A stretch of 64,000 nt of DNA from Flavobacterium sp. SLB02 (GCF_009664855.1 NZ_CP045928.1:4992331-5056330); one strand, 5' to 3'; positions 26,669-36,102 are shown, counted from the stretch's first letter. Notes: a model not told the origin generated them from the letters alone. A program made the numbers and translations.

Positions 26669-28060
26669 ATGAATACATTAATAGCTATAACAGGATTGGG
26701 TATTTTCTGCCTATTGTTTGAAATTCTTAATTTAAGAAAGGCCATCGTTCCTATTACCATTATTGGTTTGTTGGGCGTTTTGGCCCTTAACTATTACGAA
26801 TTTGGATCAACAGCAAGTTACTATAATAATATGATTACGGTGAGTAAGTTCTCTACCACGTTTTCATCATTGTTTATTATTCTAACTATTTTCTTAGTAG
26901 CATTAAGTCATAATTTTTACGAAAATCATCCAACAAAAATCTCTGATTTTGTGGCTATCAAAATCTTTTTATTGGCTGGAGGAGTTGCTATGGTTTCTTT
27001 TGGAAACTTAGCGATGTTTTTCTTAGGAATCGAAATTTTATCCATAGCGCTTTATGTATTGGCAGCAAGCGAAAGATTAAATCTAAAAAGTAACGAAGCA
27101 GGTATGAAATACTTTTTGATGGGATCTTTTGCATCAGGAATTATCTTATTCGGAATCTGTTTGATTTACGGAGCAATGGGAAGTTTTGATGTTGCAGAAA
27201 TTCATGAAAGCTCTTTATCTGCCGAATTGCCAATCTGGTTTCCAATTGGTATGATCTTAATGATTATTGGTATGTTGTTTAAAGTTGCTGCAGTTCCTTT
27301 TCATTTCTGGGCTCCGGATGTTTACGAAGGATCTCCTGCTTTAACTACTGCTTTAATGAGTACTTTGGCTAAAGTTGTGGCGATTGCAACTCTTTATAAA
27401 TTGGTTTCGGCATTGAATTTTGTTCCGTCTTTAGACAATCAGGATCTTTTAGGAACATTTGAAACTATCGTAGTGATCATTTCAATTGCTTCTATGACTG
27501 TTGGTAATATAATGGCATTACGTCAGGTAAATGTAAAACGTATGCTGGCATTCTCAGGAATTTCTCATGCAGGTTTTATGTTGATGACTTTATTAACGGT
27601 TGCAACATCAGCAGGTGTTTTATTATATTATACTGCTGCTTATGCATTGGCCGGAATTGCTGCTTTTAGCGTAATCTTATATGTTTGCAAAAATCAGGAC
27701 AATGAAGATATTACGAATTTTCATGGTTTAGGAAAAACAAATCCATTGTTAGCGGCAATACTTACAGGTTCATTGTTATCTATGGCCGGTATTCCTATTT
27801 TCTCTGGATTTTTTGCTAAATTATTTTTATTCAATCAAACTATCGAGGCTGGATATATTGCTTTAGTAATCGTTGCTGTTATCAACTCTATTATTAGTGT
27901 TGGGTATTATTTCAAATTAATATTAGCTATGTATTCTAAAGAGCCAAACCAGGAACGTACCGGAAAACCTTTCCTTATTTATGCAGTTGCTGTAATTTCG
28001 ATTACTTTAAATATTGTTTTAGGTTTGTTTCCATCATTAGTTTTAGATTTATTGAACTAA
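26669..28060 (+). CDS. nuoN: NADH-quinone oxidoreductase subunit N
   Basis: Last antiporter-like membrane subunit, 463 residues. Conserved helix with FLGIEILSIALYVLAAS (about 114-130) and the channel segment VPFHFWAPDVYEGSPALTTALMS (about 209-231). Closes the operon; terminator 21 bases downstream. All 14 subunits are intact. Confidence 0.97.
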   Translation: MNTLIAITGLGIFCLLFEILNLRKAIVPITIIGLLGVLALNYYEFGSTASYYNNMITVSKFSTTFSSLFIILTIFLVALSHNFYENHPTKISDFVAIKIFLLAGGVAMVSFGNLAMFFLGIEILSIALYVLAASERLNLKSNEAGMKYFLMGSFASGIILFGICLIYGAMGSFDVAEIHESSLSAELPIWFPIGMILMIIGMLFKVAAVPFHFWAPDVYEGSPALTTALMSTLAKVVAIATLYKLVSALNFVPSLDNQDLLGTFETIVVIISIASMTVGNIMALRQVNVKRMLAFSGISHAGFMLMTLLTVATSAGVLLYYTAAYALAGIAAFSVILYVCKNQDNEDITNFHGLGKTNPLLAAILTGSLLSMAGIPIFSGFFAKLFLFNQTIEAGYIALVIVAVINSIISVGYYFKLILAMYSKEPNQERTGKPFLIYAVAVISITLNIVLGLFPSLVLDLLN

Positions 28061-28081
28061 AAATTCAATCAAAATATAAAG

Positions 28082-28112
28082 AAATCCATTCGTTTTCACG
28101 AATGGATTTTTT
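28082..28112 (+). terminator. Terminator of the nuo operon
   Basis: 11-bp stem AAATCCATTCG / CGAATGGATTT, loop TTTTCA, followed by T residues. Confidence 0.88.
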
Positions 28113-28192
28113 ATTTCAGGGACATTCTATTTCAGAAGAGAAATTCATGTTAAAAATTTAACTTAAACAATACGAGCTTCAAAAAAACTCCA

Positions 28193-28200
28193 TATATTTG
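28193..28200 (+). promoter_or_regulatory. -7 promoter element of the BI-1 family gene
   Basis: TATATTTG, consensus -7, 24 bases before the ATG at 28225. No clear -33 TTG. Confidence 0.5.
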
Positions 28201-28224
28201 GGTTCATTTAAATGTATTAGAAAT

Positions 28225-28998
28225 ATGAACTTCAACTCAAAAAACCCATTTTTAAGCAACAAGCGTTTTTCATCAAATGCTGTTTCAAAAGCTGAAGAAG
28301 TACACCAAGCTCAAATTATTGATTACAATCAGGAAATGACTTTGTCAGGTACTATCAATAAAACAGCTATTTTATTTTTAATATTATGCGGATCTGCAAT
28401 GGTAACATGGTGGATGGCATTTAACGGAATGAATGCATTATTACCTGCAATTGGCGGAGCAATAATAGGTTTTATTTTGGTTTTAGTTTCAGTATTCAAA
28501 CCTCACCTTTCTCCATATTTGGCTCCGGGTTATGCCCTATTTGAAGGTCTATTTATTGGAGGAATTTCTGCGATTTTTGAAGCTAAATATCCGGGAATTG
28601 TAATTAATGCGGTTAGCGCTACATTAGTCACCTTTTTAGTTTGCTTAGGTTTATATAAATTTAAAATTGTAAAAGTTACGGAGCAATTTAAGTCAGTAGT
28701 TATTGCTGCTACTTTAGCAATTGCGACTTATTATTTGATTTCATGGATAGCTTCATTGATTTTCAACTTCACTCCTGTTCATTACGGAAACGGAATGATG
28801 AGTATTGGAATTAGCGTTTTTGTTATTATTATCGCTGCTCTGAACTTATTCTTAGACTTTGATCAAATTGACAAAGGTGTTCAGGAAAGAATGCCAAAAT
28901 TCATGGAATGGTATGGCGCTATGGGATTAATGATCACTTTAGTTTGGTTATACATCGAATTCTTAAGATTATTATCGAAATTATCAAGTAAAGATTAA
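28225..28998 (+). CDS. Bax inhibitor-1 / YccA family membrane protein
   Basis: Integral membrane protein of 257 residues with seven predicted helices, related to YccA/TMBIM proteins. The start is the ATG at 28225 (MNFNSKNPFLS), just behind the -7 element; a TTG at 28198 is part of the promoter. A soluble N-terminus (1-45) is followed by closely spaced helices, and the family motif of a charged last loop with MGLMITLVWLYIEFLRLL closes it. In bacteria, relatives are linked to FtsH control or calcium leak; its role here is unknown. Confidence 0.9.
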   Translation: MNFNSKNPFLSNKRFSSNAVSKAEEVHQAQIIDYNQEMTLSGTINKTAILFLILCGSAMVTWWMAFNGMNALLPAIGGAIIGFILVLVSVFKPHLSPYLAPGYALFEGLFIGGISAIFEAKYPGIVINAVSATLVTFLVCLGLYKFKIVKVTEQFKSVVIAATLAIATYYLISWIASLIFNFTPVHYGNGMMSIGISVFVIIIAALNLFLDFDQIDKGVQERMPKFMEWYGAMGLMITLVWLYIEFLRLLSKLSSKD

Positions 28999-29019
28999 TT
29001 CTTTCTATACCATAAATAC

Positions 29020-29054
29020 AAAGCCTTTTTGATTTCTCAAAAAGGCTTTTTTTT
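29020..29054 (+). terminator. Terminator of the BI-1 family gene
   Basis: AAAGCCTTTTTGA / TCAAAAAGGCTTT stem, TTTC loop, eight T residues. Confidence 0.88.
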
Positions 29055-29181
29055 ATGATCTAATATTTCCATCCTCCTAAATTTTATAGATCGTTTTCTA
29101 TTCCTTTTGGCAAGTAACTGTTGGTTTCAATTATGTAATAATTTTACTTTTTACTTCAATTTTTCAATTGGATCAATAGCC

Positions 29182-29199
29182 TGTAATTCATCTATTACA
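29182..29199. promoter_or_regulatory. TGTAAT-N6-ATTACA dyad
   Basis: Same half-sites as the downstream operators but with a 6-base centre, so possibly a weaker or different site. Confidence 0.3.
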
Positions 29200-29471
29200 A
29201 AAATTAAAAAATCTGCTTTTTAGACTTTTCAAAATAAATAATTGCATCATTTTTTTGTATCAAATATCTTCATCATTTTTTGATTTAAAAGCCAATTTTA
29301 AGTCAAAAACATGAAAGCTTTATTTTAAATTGTAGCTTTTTACTTGTTTAATATGTATCCTATCCAAATAAAATTAGATACAATATTTTTATGCGATTTT
29401 GTTGTATTCTGTCTTTGTATAGATTTACAAAATTCAATAAAAACACTCCCTGACAAGCTATTTTACAATTA

Positions 29472-29504
29472 TGTAATAAATTGCATTTAGTGTAATTTAT
29501 TACA
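29472..29504. promoter_or_regulatory. Two adjacent TGTAAT-NN-ATTACA operators
   Basis: 29472-29485 reads TGTAATAAATTGCA (one mismatch in the right half) and 29491-29504 reads TGTAATTTATTACA. They are 19 bases apart, and the second is 101 bases upstream of the operator at the transcription start. Confidence 0.55.
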
Positions 29505-29583
29505 TAATAATTATTAAAAGCAAATATTTTTATGTTTTATGTTTTTTTATAGCTAATTAATTACACATTTAAAAAAATAAATA

Positions 29584-29605
29584 TACTTTTGTGTAATCGA
29601 TTACA
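29584..29605 (+). promoter_or_regulatory. Pectate lyase promoter overlapped by an operator
   Basis: -7 TACTTTTG (29584-29591) is directly followed by the perfect palindrome TGTAATCGATTACA (29592-29605), which would cover the transcription start. Central CG and 14-bp dyad are typical of LacI-family operators. Repression by a carbohydrate-responsive LacI-type regulator is inferred; no such gene is in the window. Confidence 0.6.
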
Positions 29606-29669
29606 ATTATTAAAATAGTTTCGATACCCAAAAAACCACAAAAACTTTATTAACAAAAAAACCACGATT

Positions 29670-32510
29670 ATGAAAAAAAACCTACTTATCCTGACGCTCT
29701 TTCTTGTCAGTATTCAAACATGGGCGCAACAAGTTCAGATTAACGAAGCTTCTGGCTGGTTAGAATCTGTTTTTATAAAATGGCAACCTGTAAGTAATGC
29801 CCAAACGTATAATGTTTACTACACCGGAAATGGTTTAGTCGACAAAAAAATAGACGACCAGCTTATTAGAAGTTATGGTTCGTATTTTCGCGCTGATATT
29901 CCAGGTCTAAAAGCCGGAACGTATACTGTAAAAGTAAAACCGGTAATAGCAGGAACTGAAGGAACAGGTTCAACAACAAGTAATCTAACTGTTTTAGCAC
30001 ATGACCGTAATGGTTTTGCATTTGACGGAGGACGCGTTCCGGGCGGTTACAATGCTGATGGAACTCCAAAAGCCGGTGCGGTAATTCTTTACATTACTCA
30101 AAATACTAAAAATACGATATCTATGGACATCACCGGTGCAAGTTCTAATCCGTGTGTGGGCTTACAAAATATTTTATACGCGATTAAAAAAGGAAAGGAT
30201 ACACGTCCGTTTATTATTCGATTGATCGGAAATATCACTGATATGACCGTGATGGAAGGCGGAGATGTTGTAATTGAAAACTCAAACAACGCTTCCAGCT
30301 ATCTTACTCTCGAAGGGGTCGGAACAGATGCTGTTGCAAATGGTTGGGGAGTTCGTCTTAAATCTGCCTCTAATATTGAAATTAGCAATATAGGTGTTAT
30401 GAATTGCAATAGTACTGCCGGCGATAATATTGGAATGCAGCAAGATAATGATCACGTTTGGGTTCATAATTGCGATTTATTTTACGGAAATGCGGGCAGC
30501 GATGCTGATCAGATAAAAGGAGACGGGGCATTAGACAATAAAACTTCGACTTATATTACACTGGCTTACAATCACTTTTGGGATAGCGGTAAAGCAAGTC
30601 TTTTAGGATTAAGTGAAGGTACTACAAGCGGTTTGTATATTACCTATCATCATAACTGGTTTGACCACTCTGATTCACGTCATCCACGCGTTCGTTATTA
30701 TTCGGCGCACATTTATAATAATTATTTTGATGGAGTTTCAAAATACGGATCAGGCTCTACTTTAGGTTCTTCTTTATTTGTTGAAGGAAATTATTATAGA
30801 AATAGCAAATACCCAATGTTGACCTCTTTACAGGGAAGTGATATCTGGGACGAAGCCAATCAGGTAAATAATGCCGGAACTATGGGAACATTTTCAGGCG
30901 AAGCGGGAGGTTCAATCAAAGCATTCAACAATACTTTCGACGCAGATATTGCTACAAATAATATGCGGTTTGTAGCTTATGGCGATACAAATCCTTTATA
31001 CAACATTTCAGGAAAAACAAGCTCTACCACAGACTTCGATGCTTATGTAGCAACAACAAGAGGTGAAATTGTAAGCAGCAACGTAAAGTCTAAATCTGGA
31101 GCAAATACTTATAATAACTTTGATACCAACGCAGCTTTTTATGTAAAAAACTTAGTAATAGATCAACCTGCAGTTGCAAAATCAAAAACAACACAATATG
31201 CCGGAAGAGTTTCCGGAGGAGATCTAAAATGGACATTTGATAATAGTGTAGACGACAAATCGTCTCTGGTAATTACAGCATTAAAATCTGCACTTACCAA
31301 TTATACGGGACCATTAGTAGCTGTGCAAGGCGAAGGAACTCCGCCCGCGAACCCTCAAACCCTTACTTCGACAACAAACAATAATCAAACCGTAACAAGC
31401 GGAACAGCTATAAGTTCTATTGTTTTTACCTGGGGAGGAAGCGCGACAGATGCAACATTAACGGGATTACCGGCATCGGGAATTAGTTTTGTAAAAAACA
31501 TAACCGCTAAAACTATTACTATTACAGGAACTCCTACAGCCACGTTATCTTATTCTATTGCTACAATAGGAACAGGAACAGCTGCTACTGGATCAGGCAC
31601 AATTACTGTTTCGGCAGCAAATGGTCAAACTCTTACTTCTACAGCTAATAACAACCAAACTGTAGCAAGCGGAACAGCCATTGCTTCGATTGTCTTTACC
31701 TGGGGAGGCAATGCAACAGACGCAACAGTAACAGGATTACCAGCATCGGGAATTACTTTTGTAAAAAATACTTCGGCAAAAACGATCACTATTTCCGGAA
31801 CTCCAACAGCTACAGTTTCATATTCCATTGCTACAATCGGAACAGGAACACCCGCTACAGGATCAGGAACAATCACGGTAACAACAAACAATCCGGGTAA
31901 TAATCAAATTCACAATTTTACCACTTCTGGAAAAACAAGTTCGTTCTACACTATTACCGGAAACATGAATTCTACACCCGGGTCTGTAACCTATAACGGA
32001 TTGACTTTGACTGAACGTTTAAAAATCGAATCAAGTACGACGATTACTTACTCCACAACAAGCGCTTCGACATTAACTTTGGTTTTTGATTCGAACTTTA
32101 CAGGAACAGTTAAAATAGATAATGTTTCTTATACTGCTTCTGCAGGAATAGTTACGGCTTCAATTGCTTCGGGTTCACACACCATCTCAAAAGGATCTGT
32201 GGCTAACTTATTCTATATAAGCACTGAATATTCGGGAAGTACTTTACGAACAGCAAATTTTGAAGCAACACAAACAGTAGAAATTGCAAAACCGGTATTA
32301 TATCCTAATCCTGTTACTAATACATTATCGATCTCGATTGCTACACAAAATATAGAAAAAGTTTTGATCTATAATATTTCAGGCATGTTAGTAAAAACCG
32401 CCGATAAAAATCTGGAAAATATAGATGTTAATCATCTGGTTCCGGGAACTTACTTAGTGAAAATAAATACTACAGATGGTTCATTTAATTACACAGTTTT
32501 AAAGAAATAA
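29670..32510 (+). CDS. Secreted pectate lyase (PL1 family) with T9SS sorting domain
   Basis: Exported pectin-degrading enzyme of 946 residues. It has a signal peptide (1-19, TWAQ), a fibronectin-III-like domain (about 20-110) and a right-handed beta-helix pectate lyase domain (about 115-510). The last shows the PL1 pattern YHHNWFDHSDSRHPRVR with the catalytic Arg region, plus DNDHVWVHNCDL. Two near-identical beta repeats of about 85 residues follow (about 565-740, each containing TFTWGG-like and TGLPASGI). A jelly-roll-like stretch and a type A T9SS C-terminal domain (from about 870, VLYPNPVTNTLSI) complete it. The CTD predicts secretion across the outer membrane and attachment or release. 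The promoter carries several operators. Confidence 0.93.
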   Translation: MKKNLLILTLFLVSIQTWAQQVQINEASGWLESVFIKWQPVSNAQTYNVYYTGNGLVDKKIDDQLIRSYGSYFRADIPGLKAGTYTVKVKPVIAGTEGTGSTTSNLTVLAHDRNGFAFDGGRVPGGYNADGTPKAGAVILYITQNTKNTISMDITGASSNPCVGLQNILYAIKKGKDTRPFIIRLIGNITDMTVMEGGDVVIENSNNASSYLTLEGVGTDAVANGWGVRLKSASNIEISNIGVMNCNSTAGDNIGMQQDNDHVWVHNCDLFYGNAGSDADQIKGDGALDNKTSTYITLAYNHFWDSGKASLLGLSEGTTSGLYITYHHNWFDHSDSRHPRVRYYSAHIYNNYFDGVSKYGSGSTLGSSLFVEGNYYRNSKYPMLTSLQGSDIWDEANQVNNAGTMGTFSGEAGGSIKAFNNTFDADIATNNMRFVAYGDTNPLYNISGKTSSTTDFDAYVATTRGEIVSSNVKSKSGANTYNNFDTNAAFYVKNLVIDQPAVAKSKTTQYAGRVSGGDLKWTFDNSVDDKSSLVITALKSALTNYTGPLVAVQGEGTPPANPQTLTSTTNNNQTVTSGTAISSIVFTWGGSATDATLTGLPASGISFVKNITAKTITITGTPTATLSYSIATIGTGTAATGSGTITVSAANGQTLTSTANNNQTVASGTAIASIVFTWGGNATDATVTGLPASGITFVKNTSAKTITISGTPTATVSYSIATIGTGTPATGSGTITVTTNNPGNNQIHNFTTSGKTSSFYTITGNMNSTPGSVTYNGLTLTERLKIESSTTITYSTTSASTLTLVFDSNFTGTVKIDNVSYTASAGIVTASIASGSHTISKGSVANLFYISTEYSGSTLRTANFEATQTVEIAKPVLYPNPVTNTLSISIATQNIEKVLIYNISGMLVKTADKNLENIDVNHLVPGTYLVKINTTDGSFNYTVLKK

Positions 32511-32602
32511 CCTCTAACCTAAAATCGGATAGGAACCTAGGGATTAATTCCCTAGGTGACCTTCCACACCACCCGGCATACAGATCCGTACCAAGGCGGT
32601 TC

Positions 32603-33835
32603 TTAATTTACGATACATTTTAGGTAGGTGTCAGTCATCAATGTATATCCGGCTTTTCTTAGAGTTTGTGTGTCTAAGGCTATTTGCAGGATTGGACTAA
32701 GCGCAGTTCGACAATACCCCTTTCGGGTATTAGACCACTGGTAGGCTTGGTTGTCTTTAACTCCAATCTTTTTCAGATTGTTGTATTTAGTACTTATCTT
32801 CTTCCAGCTTTTCCATATTAATATTCGTATTCTAAATCGAAGCCATTCGTCTATACGTTTAATCCTGCCTGACATATCGGCTAGTTTAAAATAGGATACC
32901 CAACCCTGCAAGTAATATCGTAAGAGTTCTTTGATCTTTTGATACCCCATACCATTACTGCGGTTAGTAATTTCCTTTAACCTGTCTTTGAGTTTACTGT
33001 AACTCTTTGGATGTACACATAGCCCCCATTTCCCTTTACTTTTGTTATAGAAGCTATATCCACGGAATTTCTTTCCTTTTATATACCCAACCGTAGTTTT
33101 CTCCTTGTTTACCCTTAAGTATAATACGTTTTCAATAAACGCAGTTATACTTTCCTTGACACGAAGACAAGCTCTATTACTTTTACAGAAGATTAAACAA
33201 TCATCCGCATAACGTGCAAAGCGGTGTCCGCGTCTGGCGAGTTCCTTGTCCAGTTCGTGGAGCATTATATTACTCAACAATGGATTTAGAGGACCGCCTT
33301 GAGGAACTCCTAGTACACTTTCTTCGAATTTGTTCCCCACAACAATACCAGACCTTACATACTTATGGATAAGGGATATCACTCGTGGGTCTTTGACTTT
33401 CTTTGATAGTAGTTCTATGAGCCTACTGTGACTCACAGTATCAAAGAACTTCTCTAAGTCTAAATCCACTACACAGCAATAACCAGCATTAAGATGACTT
33501 TCTACTTCTTTCAAAGCAGTATGGCGCCCTCTTTTAGGCCTAAAGCCATGACTACTTGAGTAGAACTCTTGCTCGTAAATAGGGGTTAGGATTTGGGCAA
33601 TACTTTGTTGCACTAGGCGGTCTACAACACTAGGGATACTAAGTGACCTTGTTCTACCTCCCTCTTTGGGTATCTCAACTCTTCGAACGGCCTTAGGTTT
33701 GTATTTCCCGTTTTCTAGCGATTTGATCAATGACTCTTTATGTTCTAAGAGCCATTCTAATAAAATCTCAGTGGACAACTTGTCTATTCCAAAGCTTCCT
33801 TTATTGGATCTGACTCTTTTATAAGCCAGATTCAT
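32603..33835 (-). CDS. ltrA: Group II intron reverse transcriptase/maturase (N-terminus frameshifted)
   Basis: Intron-encoded protein of 410 residues from the first ATG in this frame. RT motifs are visible: SIPSVVDRLVQQSI (about 69), SSHGFRPKRGRH, the VVDLDLEKFFDTVSH block, QGGPLNPLLSNI and the catalytic FARYADDCLIF (about 200-210). The maturase X domain follows (LLRYYLQGWVSYFKLAD, about 305). There is no HNH endonuclease. Family homology continues upstream of this ATG (PHGSTFSSGKLLELIVSPSN) until a TGA at 33902-33904, and then in another frame (see 33859-34020). So about 45-60 N-terminal residues are out of frame, and the enzyme is probably inactive or made poorly. Confidence 0.85.
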   Translation of the reverse strand: MNLAYKRVRSNKGSFGIDKLSTEILLEWLLEHKESLIKSLENGKYKPKAVRRVEIPKEGGRTRSLSIPSVVDRLVQQSIAQILTPIYEQEFYSSSHGFRPKRGRHTALKEVESHLNAGYCCVVDLDLEKFFDTVSHSRLIELLSKKVKDPRVISLIHKYVRSGIVVGNKFEESVLGVPQGGPLNPLLSNIMLHELDKELARRGHRFARYADDCLIFCKSNRACLRVKESITAFIENVLYLRVNKEKTTVGYIKGKKFRGYSFYNKSKGKWGLCVHPKSYSKLKDRLKEITNRSNGMGYQKIKELLRYYLQGWVSYFKLADMSGRIKRIDEWLRFRIRILIWKSWKKISTKYNNLKKIGVKDNQAYQWSNTRKGYCRTALSPILQIALDTQTLRKAGYTLMTDTYLKCIVN

Positions 33836-33858
33836 ATTGGAAGGGCTTACGATTAGCT

Positions 33859-34020
33859 CTAGTAGCTTCCCTGAACTAAATGTACTTCCATGAGGTTGTT
33901 TTCAGTTATCCAAATAAAGGTCTGCACTCCTTGGTAGCTCTCGGATTCCGTCCTATCCTTCCCAAGGTAGTTATCAAAATGATTTGATATTTTCTGCATT
34001 CGTTCCTTCATAGGTAACAT
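33859..34020 (-). pseudogene. Out-of-frame N-terminal part of the intron reverse transcriptase
   Basis: Reads MLPMKERMQKISNHFDNYLG and continues to FIWITEN before losing register around 33896-33903 (minus strand GAAAACAACC). Adding one A there joins TEN to KPHGSTFSSG and the rest of the RT. A one-base loss is the simplest explanation. Confidence 0.65.
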
Positions 34021-34426
34021 TCATTTACTACTCACTTAATTAAGTTCAGTCCTTCAGTACTCATTTCCAGCACCTACTATGACCTCTGCTGACTTCTTAT
34101 AGCAATTGTTAATCCATAGTGCTGTAAAAAAAACTTCCCTATGTCTATAAGATCTCCCCAGGTAAGAACGATAACTTTCCTCTCATCTGCCTGCTATATT
34201 TACCATCATGCTTCCGTACAGTTTGGGACTTCAGTTTGGCTTGCAACTTTATCCAACATTTCTGGCCTTGTATATAGTTTCTCTCCGTCAGGCCAAGAGT
34301 TTGCCTACTGCTTCCTTCAGATTCCACCTCGAGATGAACACCCTTGCATTCAGCTAACACTTCCCACTGTAAAGGCGTGTTCGGGGCTTACACCCTAGAG
34401 TTATCACCCATGCTGGGCGCACAAGC

Positions 34427-34457
34427 AAAAGGCTTCCAAAAATATTGGAAGCCTTTT
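34427..34457. terminator. Bidirectional terminator behind the ALDH gene
   Basis: GGCTTCCAA / TTGGAAGCC stem with A/T tracts on both sides. It serves the ALDH gene on the minus strand. Before the intron arrived it would also have served the pectate lyase on the plus strand. Confidence 0.85.
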
Positions 34458-34483
34458 TTATATAATATTCTTACAATCAAATT

Positions 34484-36037
34484 CTACAAATCAAATTTGA
34501 TTCCTTGTGCCAAAGGTAAACTTGTTGTATAATTGATTGTATTGGTCTGACGGCGCATATAAATTTTCCAGGCATCAGATCCTGATTCACGTCCGCCTCC
34601 GGTTTCTTTTTCACCACCAAAAGCACCACCAATTTCAGCTCCTGAAGTTCCGATGTTTACGTTTGCAATTCCGCAATCTGAACCTACTACTGATAAAAAT
34701 CTTTCGGCTTCACGTAAATTATTCGTCATAATTGCCGATGATAACCCTTGCCCCACTCCATTTTGAATTTCGATAGCATTATCAACGTCACCTGAATATT
34801 TAATTAAATATAAAACCGGAGCAAATGTTTCATGCTGTACAATAGCGTAAGAATTTTGAGCTTCGGCAATTGCAGGTTTTACATAACAGCCGCTTTCATA
34901 ACCTTCACCGGAAAGTACTCCGCCTTCCACCAAAATTTTTCCGCCTTCGGCTACAACTTTGTTCAAAGCGACAGCATACATTTCAACAGCATGAGTATCA
35001 ATTAGTGGTCCAACGTGATTGTTTTCGTCAAGCGGATTTCCTATTCGCAATTGTTTATACGCTGCTACCAAAGCGTCTTTTACTTTATCATAAATACTTT
35101 CGTGAATGATCAGTCGGCGTGTAGATGTACAACGTTGTCCGGCAGTTCCTACCGCACCAAAAACAGCACCAATAACGGTCATTTTGATATCGGCATCAGG
35201 AGTAACAATGATCGCATTATTTCCTCCAAGTTCTAATAATGATTTCCCTAAACGTCCCGCAACAGCTTGTGCAACGATTTTTCCCATTCTGGTAGAACCA
35301 GTAGCAGAAACTAACGGAATACGGGTATCAGCCGTCATTAATTCTCCTATTTTATAATCGCCATTAATCAAACAAGAAATTCCTTCCGGCAAATTGTTTT
35401 CTTTAATAACTTGTGCGATGATGTTTTGACAGGCAATTCCGCAAAGTGGTGTTTTTTCAGAAGGCTTCCAAACACAAACATCGCCAGAAATCCATGCAAG
35501 CGCCGTATTCCAGGACCAAACTGCAACCGGAAAGTTGAATGCCGAAATAATCCCGACAACTCCTAATGAATGATATTGCTCGTACATACGATGTCCAGGT
35601 CTTTCAGAATGCATCGTTAATCCGTGAAGCTGACGAGATAATCCCACTGCAAAATCGCAGATATCAATCATTTCCTGCACTTCCCCATATCCTTCCTGTA
35701 ATGATTTTCCCATTTCGTAAGAAACCAATTTACCTAGAGCCTCTTTATTTTCACGTAACTTTTGCCCAAACTGACGAACAATTTCTCCACGTTGTGGCGC
35801 AGGAATCAAACGGAAAGTTTTAAAAGCTTCTGTTGCTGCCTGCATTACTTTTTCGTAATCCTCAGGTGTCGACATTTTTACTGAAGCAATTAGTTTACCA
35901 TCTACCGGTGAAAAACTATCCAGAATTTCTCCCGAAGAAAAGTTTTGTACTCCTGTTGATGTTCCTTCATTGATCAGTTTGATGCCCAATTTTTCCAGAG
36001 CCTCATTCATTCCAAATTGCGATACTATTGTTGTCAT
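34484..36037 (-). CDS. Aldehyde dehydrogenase, ALDH7 type (aminoadipate-semialdehyde dehydrogenase-like)
   Basis: NAD-dependent aldehyde dehydrogenase of 517 residues. The ALDH7/AmaB pattern is seen in GVVGIISAFNFPVAVWSWN (about 162-180), the catalytic glutamate in LLELGGNN (about 272) and the catalytic cysteine in GTAGQRCTSTRRL (about 306). ALDH7 enzymes oxidise alpha-aminoadipic semialdehyde in lysine breakdown, with a broader range possible. No lysine-pathway neighbour is present, so the substrate is inferred from family only. A -7-like TATCTTTA (36074-36081) with TTG 18 bases upstream may be its promoter. Confidence 0.9.
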   Translation of the reverse strand: MTTIVSQFGMNEALEKLGIKLINEGTSTGVQNFSSGEILDSFSPVDGKLIASVKMSTPEDYEKVMQAATEAFKTFRLIPAPQRGEIVRQFGQKLRENKEALGKLVSYEMGKSLQEGYGEVQEMIDICDFAVGLSRQLHGLTMHSERPGHRMYEQYHSLGVVGIISAFNFPVAVWSWNTALAWISGDVCVWKPSEKTPLCGIACQNIIAQVIKENNLPEGISCLINGDYKIGELMTADTRIPLVSATGSTRMGKIVAQAVAGRLGKSLLELGGNNAIIVTPDADIKMTVIGAVFGAVGTAGQRCTSTRRLIIHESIYDKVKDALVAAYKQLRIGNPLDENNHVGPLIDTHAVEMYAVALNKVVAEGGKILVEGGVLSGEGYESGCYVKPAIAEAQNSYAIVQHETFAPVLYLIKYSGDVDNAIEIQNGVGQGLSSAIMTNNLREAERFLSVVGSDCGIANVNIGTSGAEIGGAFGGEKETGGGRESGSDAWKIYMRRQTNTINYTTSLPLAQGIKFDL

Positions 36038-36073
36038 TGTAACTTTTTTAGTTAAAATTGTTATATTTTTATG

Positions 36074-36102
36074 TAAAGATATTATTTCGAGTTGAATTTC
36101 AA
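36074..36102 (-). promoter_or_regulatory. Possible promoter of the ALDH gene
   Basis: On the minus strand TTG (36102-36100), 18 bases, then TATCTTTA (36081-36074), one base off the -7 consensus. Confidence 0.35.

Larger units (their letters stand above)
29055..29583. other. Long non-coding region upstream of pectate lyase
   Basis: About 530 bases with no credible gene on either strand. It contains three TGTAAT-type dyads (listed separately) and otherwise AT-rich sequence. Its length suggests a regulated promoter region. Confidence 0.5.
32524..34422 (-). mobile_element. Group II intron with reverse transcriptase ORF
   Basis: A complete retroelement of about 1.9 kb on the minus strand. The 5' end at 34422 starts GTGCGCCCAGCATGGGTGAT, the usual group II start. 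About 400 bases of ribozyme domains I-III precede the ORF. Behind the ORF a domain V-like hairpin (about 32570-32603, containing GAACCGCC and GGTGGTGT) and a domain VI stem (CCTAGGG / CCCTAGG, 32536-32556) lead to a 3' end near CCTATCCGAT at 32524. The 5' exon is the terminator hairpin of the ALDH gene plus GCTT. Insertion behind a terminator is the habit of class C introns, but class was not verified. Exact 3' end may be off by a base. Confidence 0.85.

Noticed and set aside
34141..34398. Plus-strand reading frames of 60-85 codons in the 34.1-34.5 kb stretch
   Set aside because: They lie antisense to the group II intron ribozyme 5' region, have no family resemblance, and such spurious ORFs are common over conserved structured RNA.
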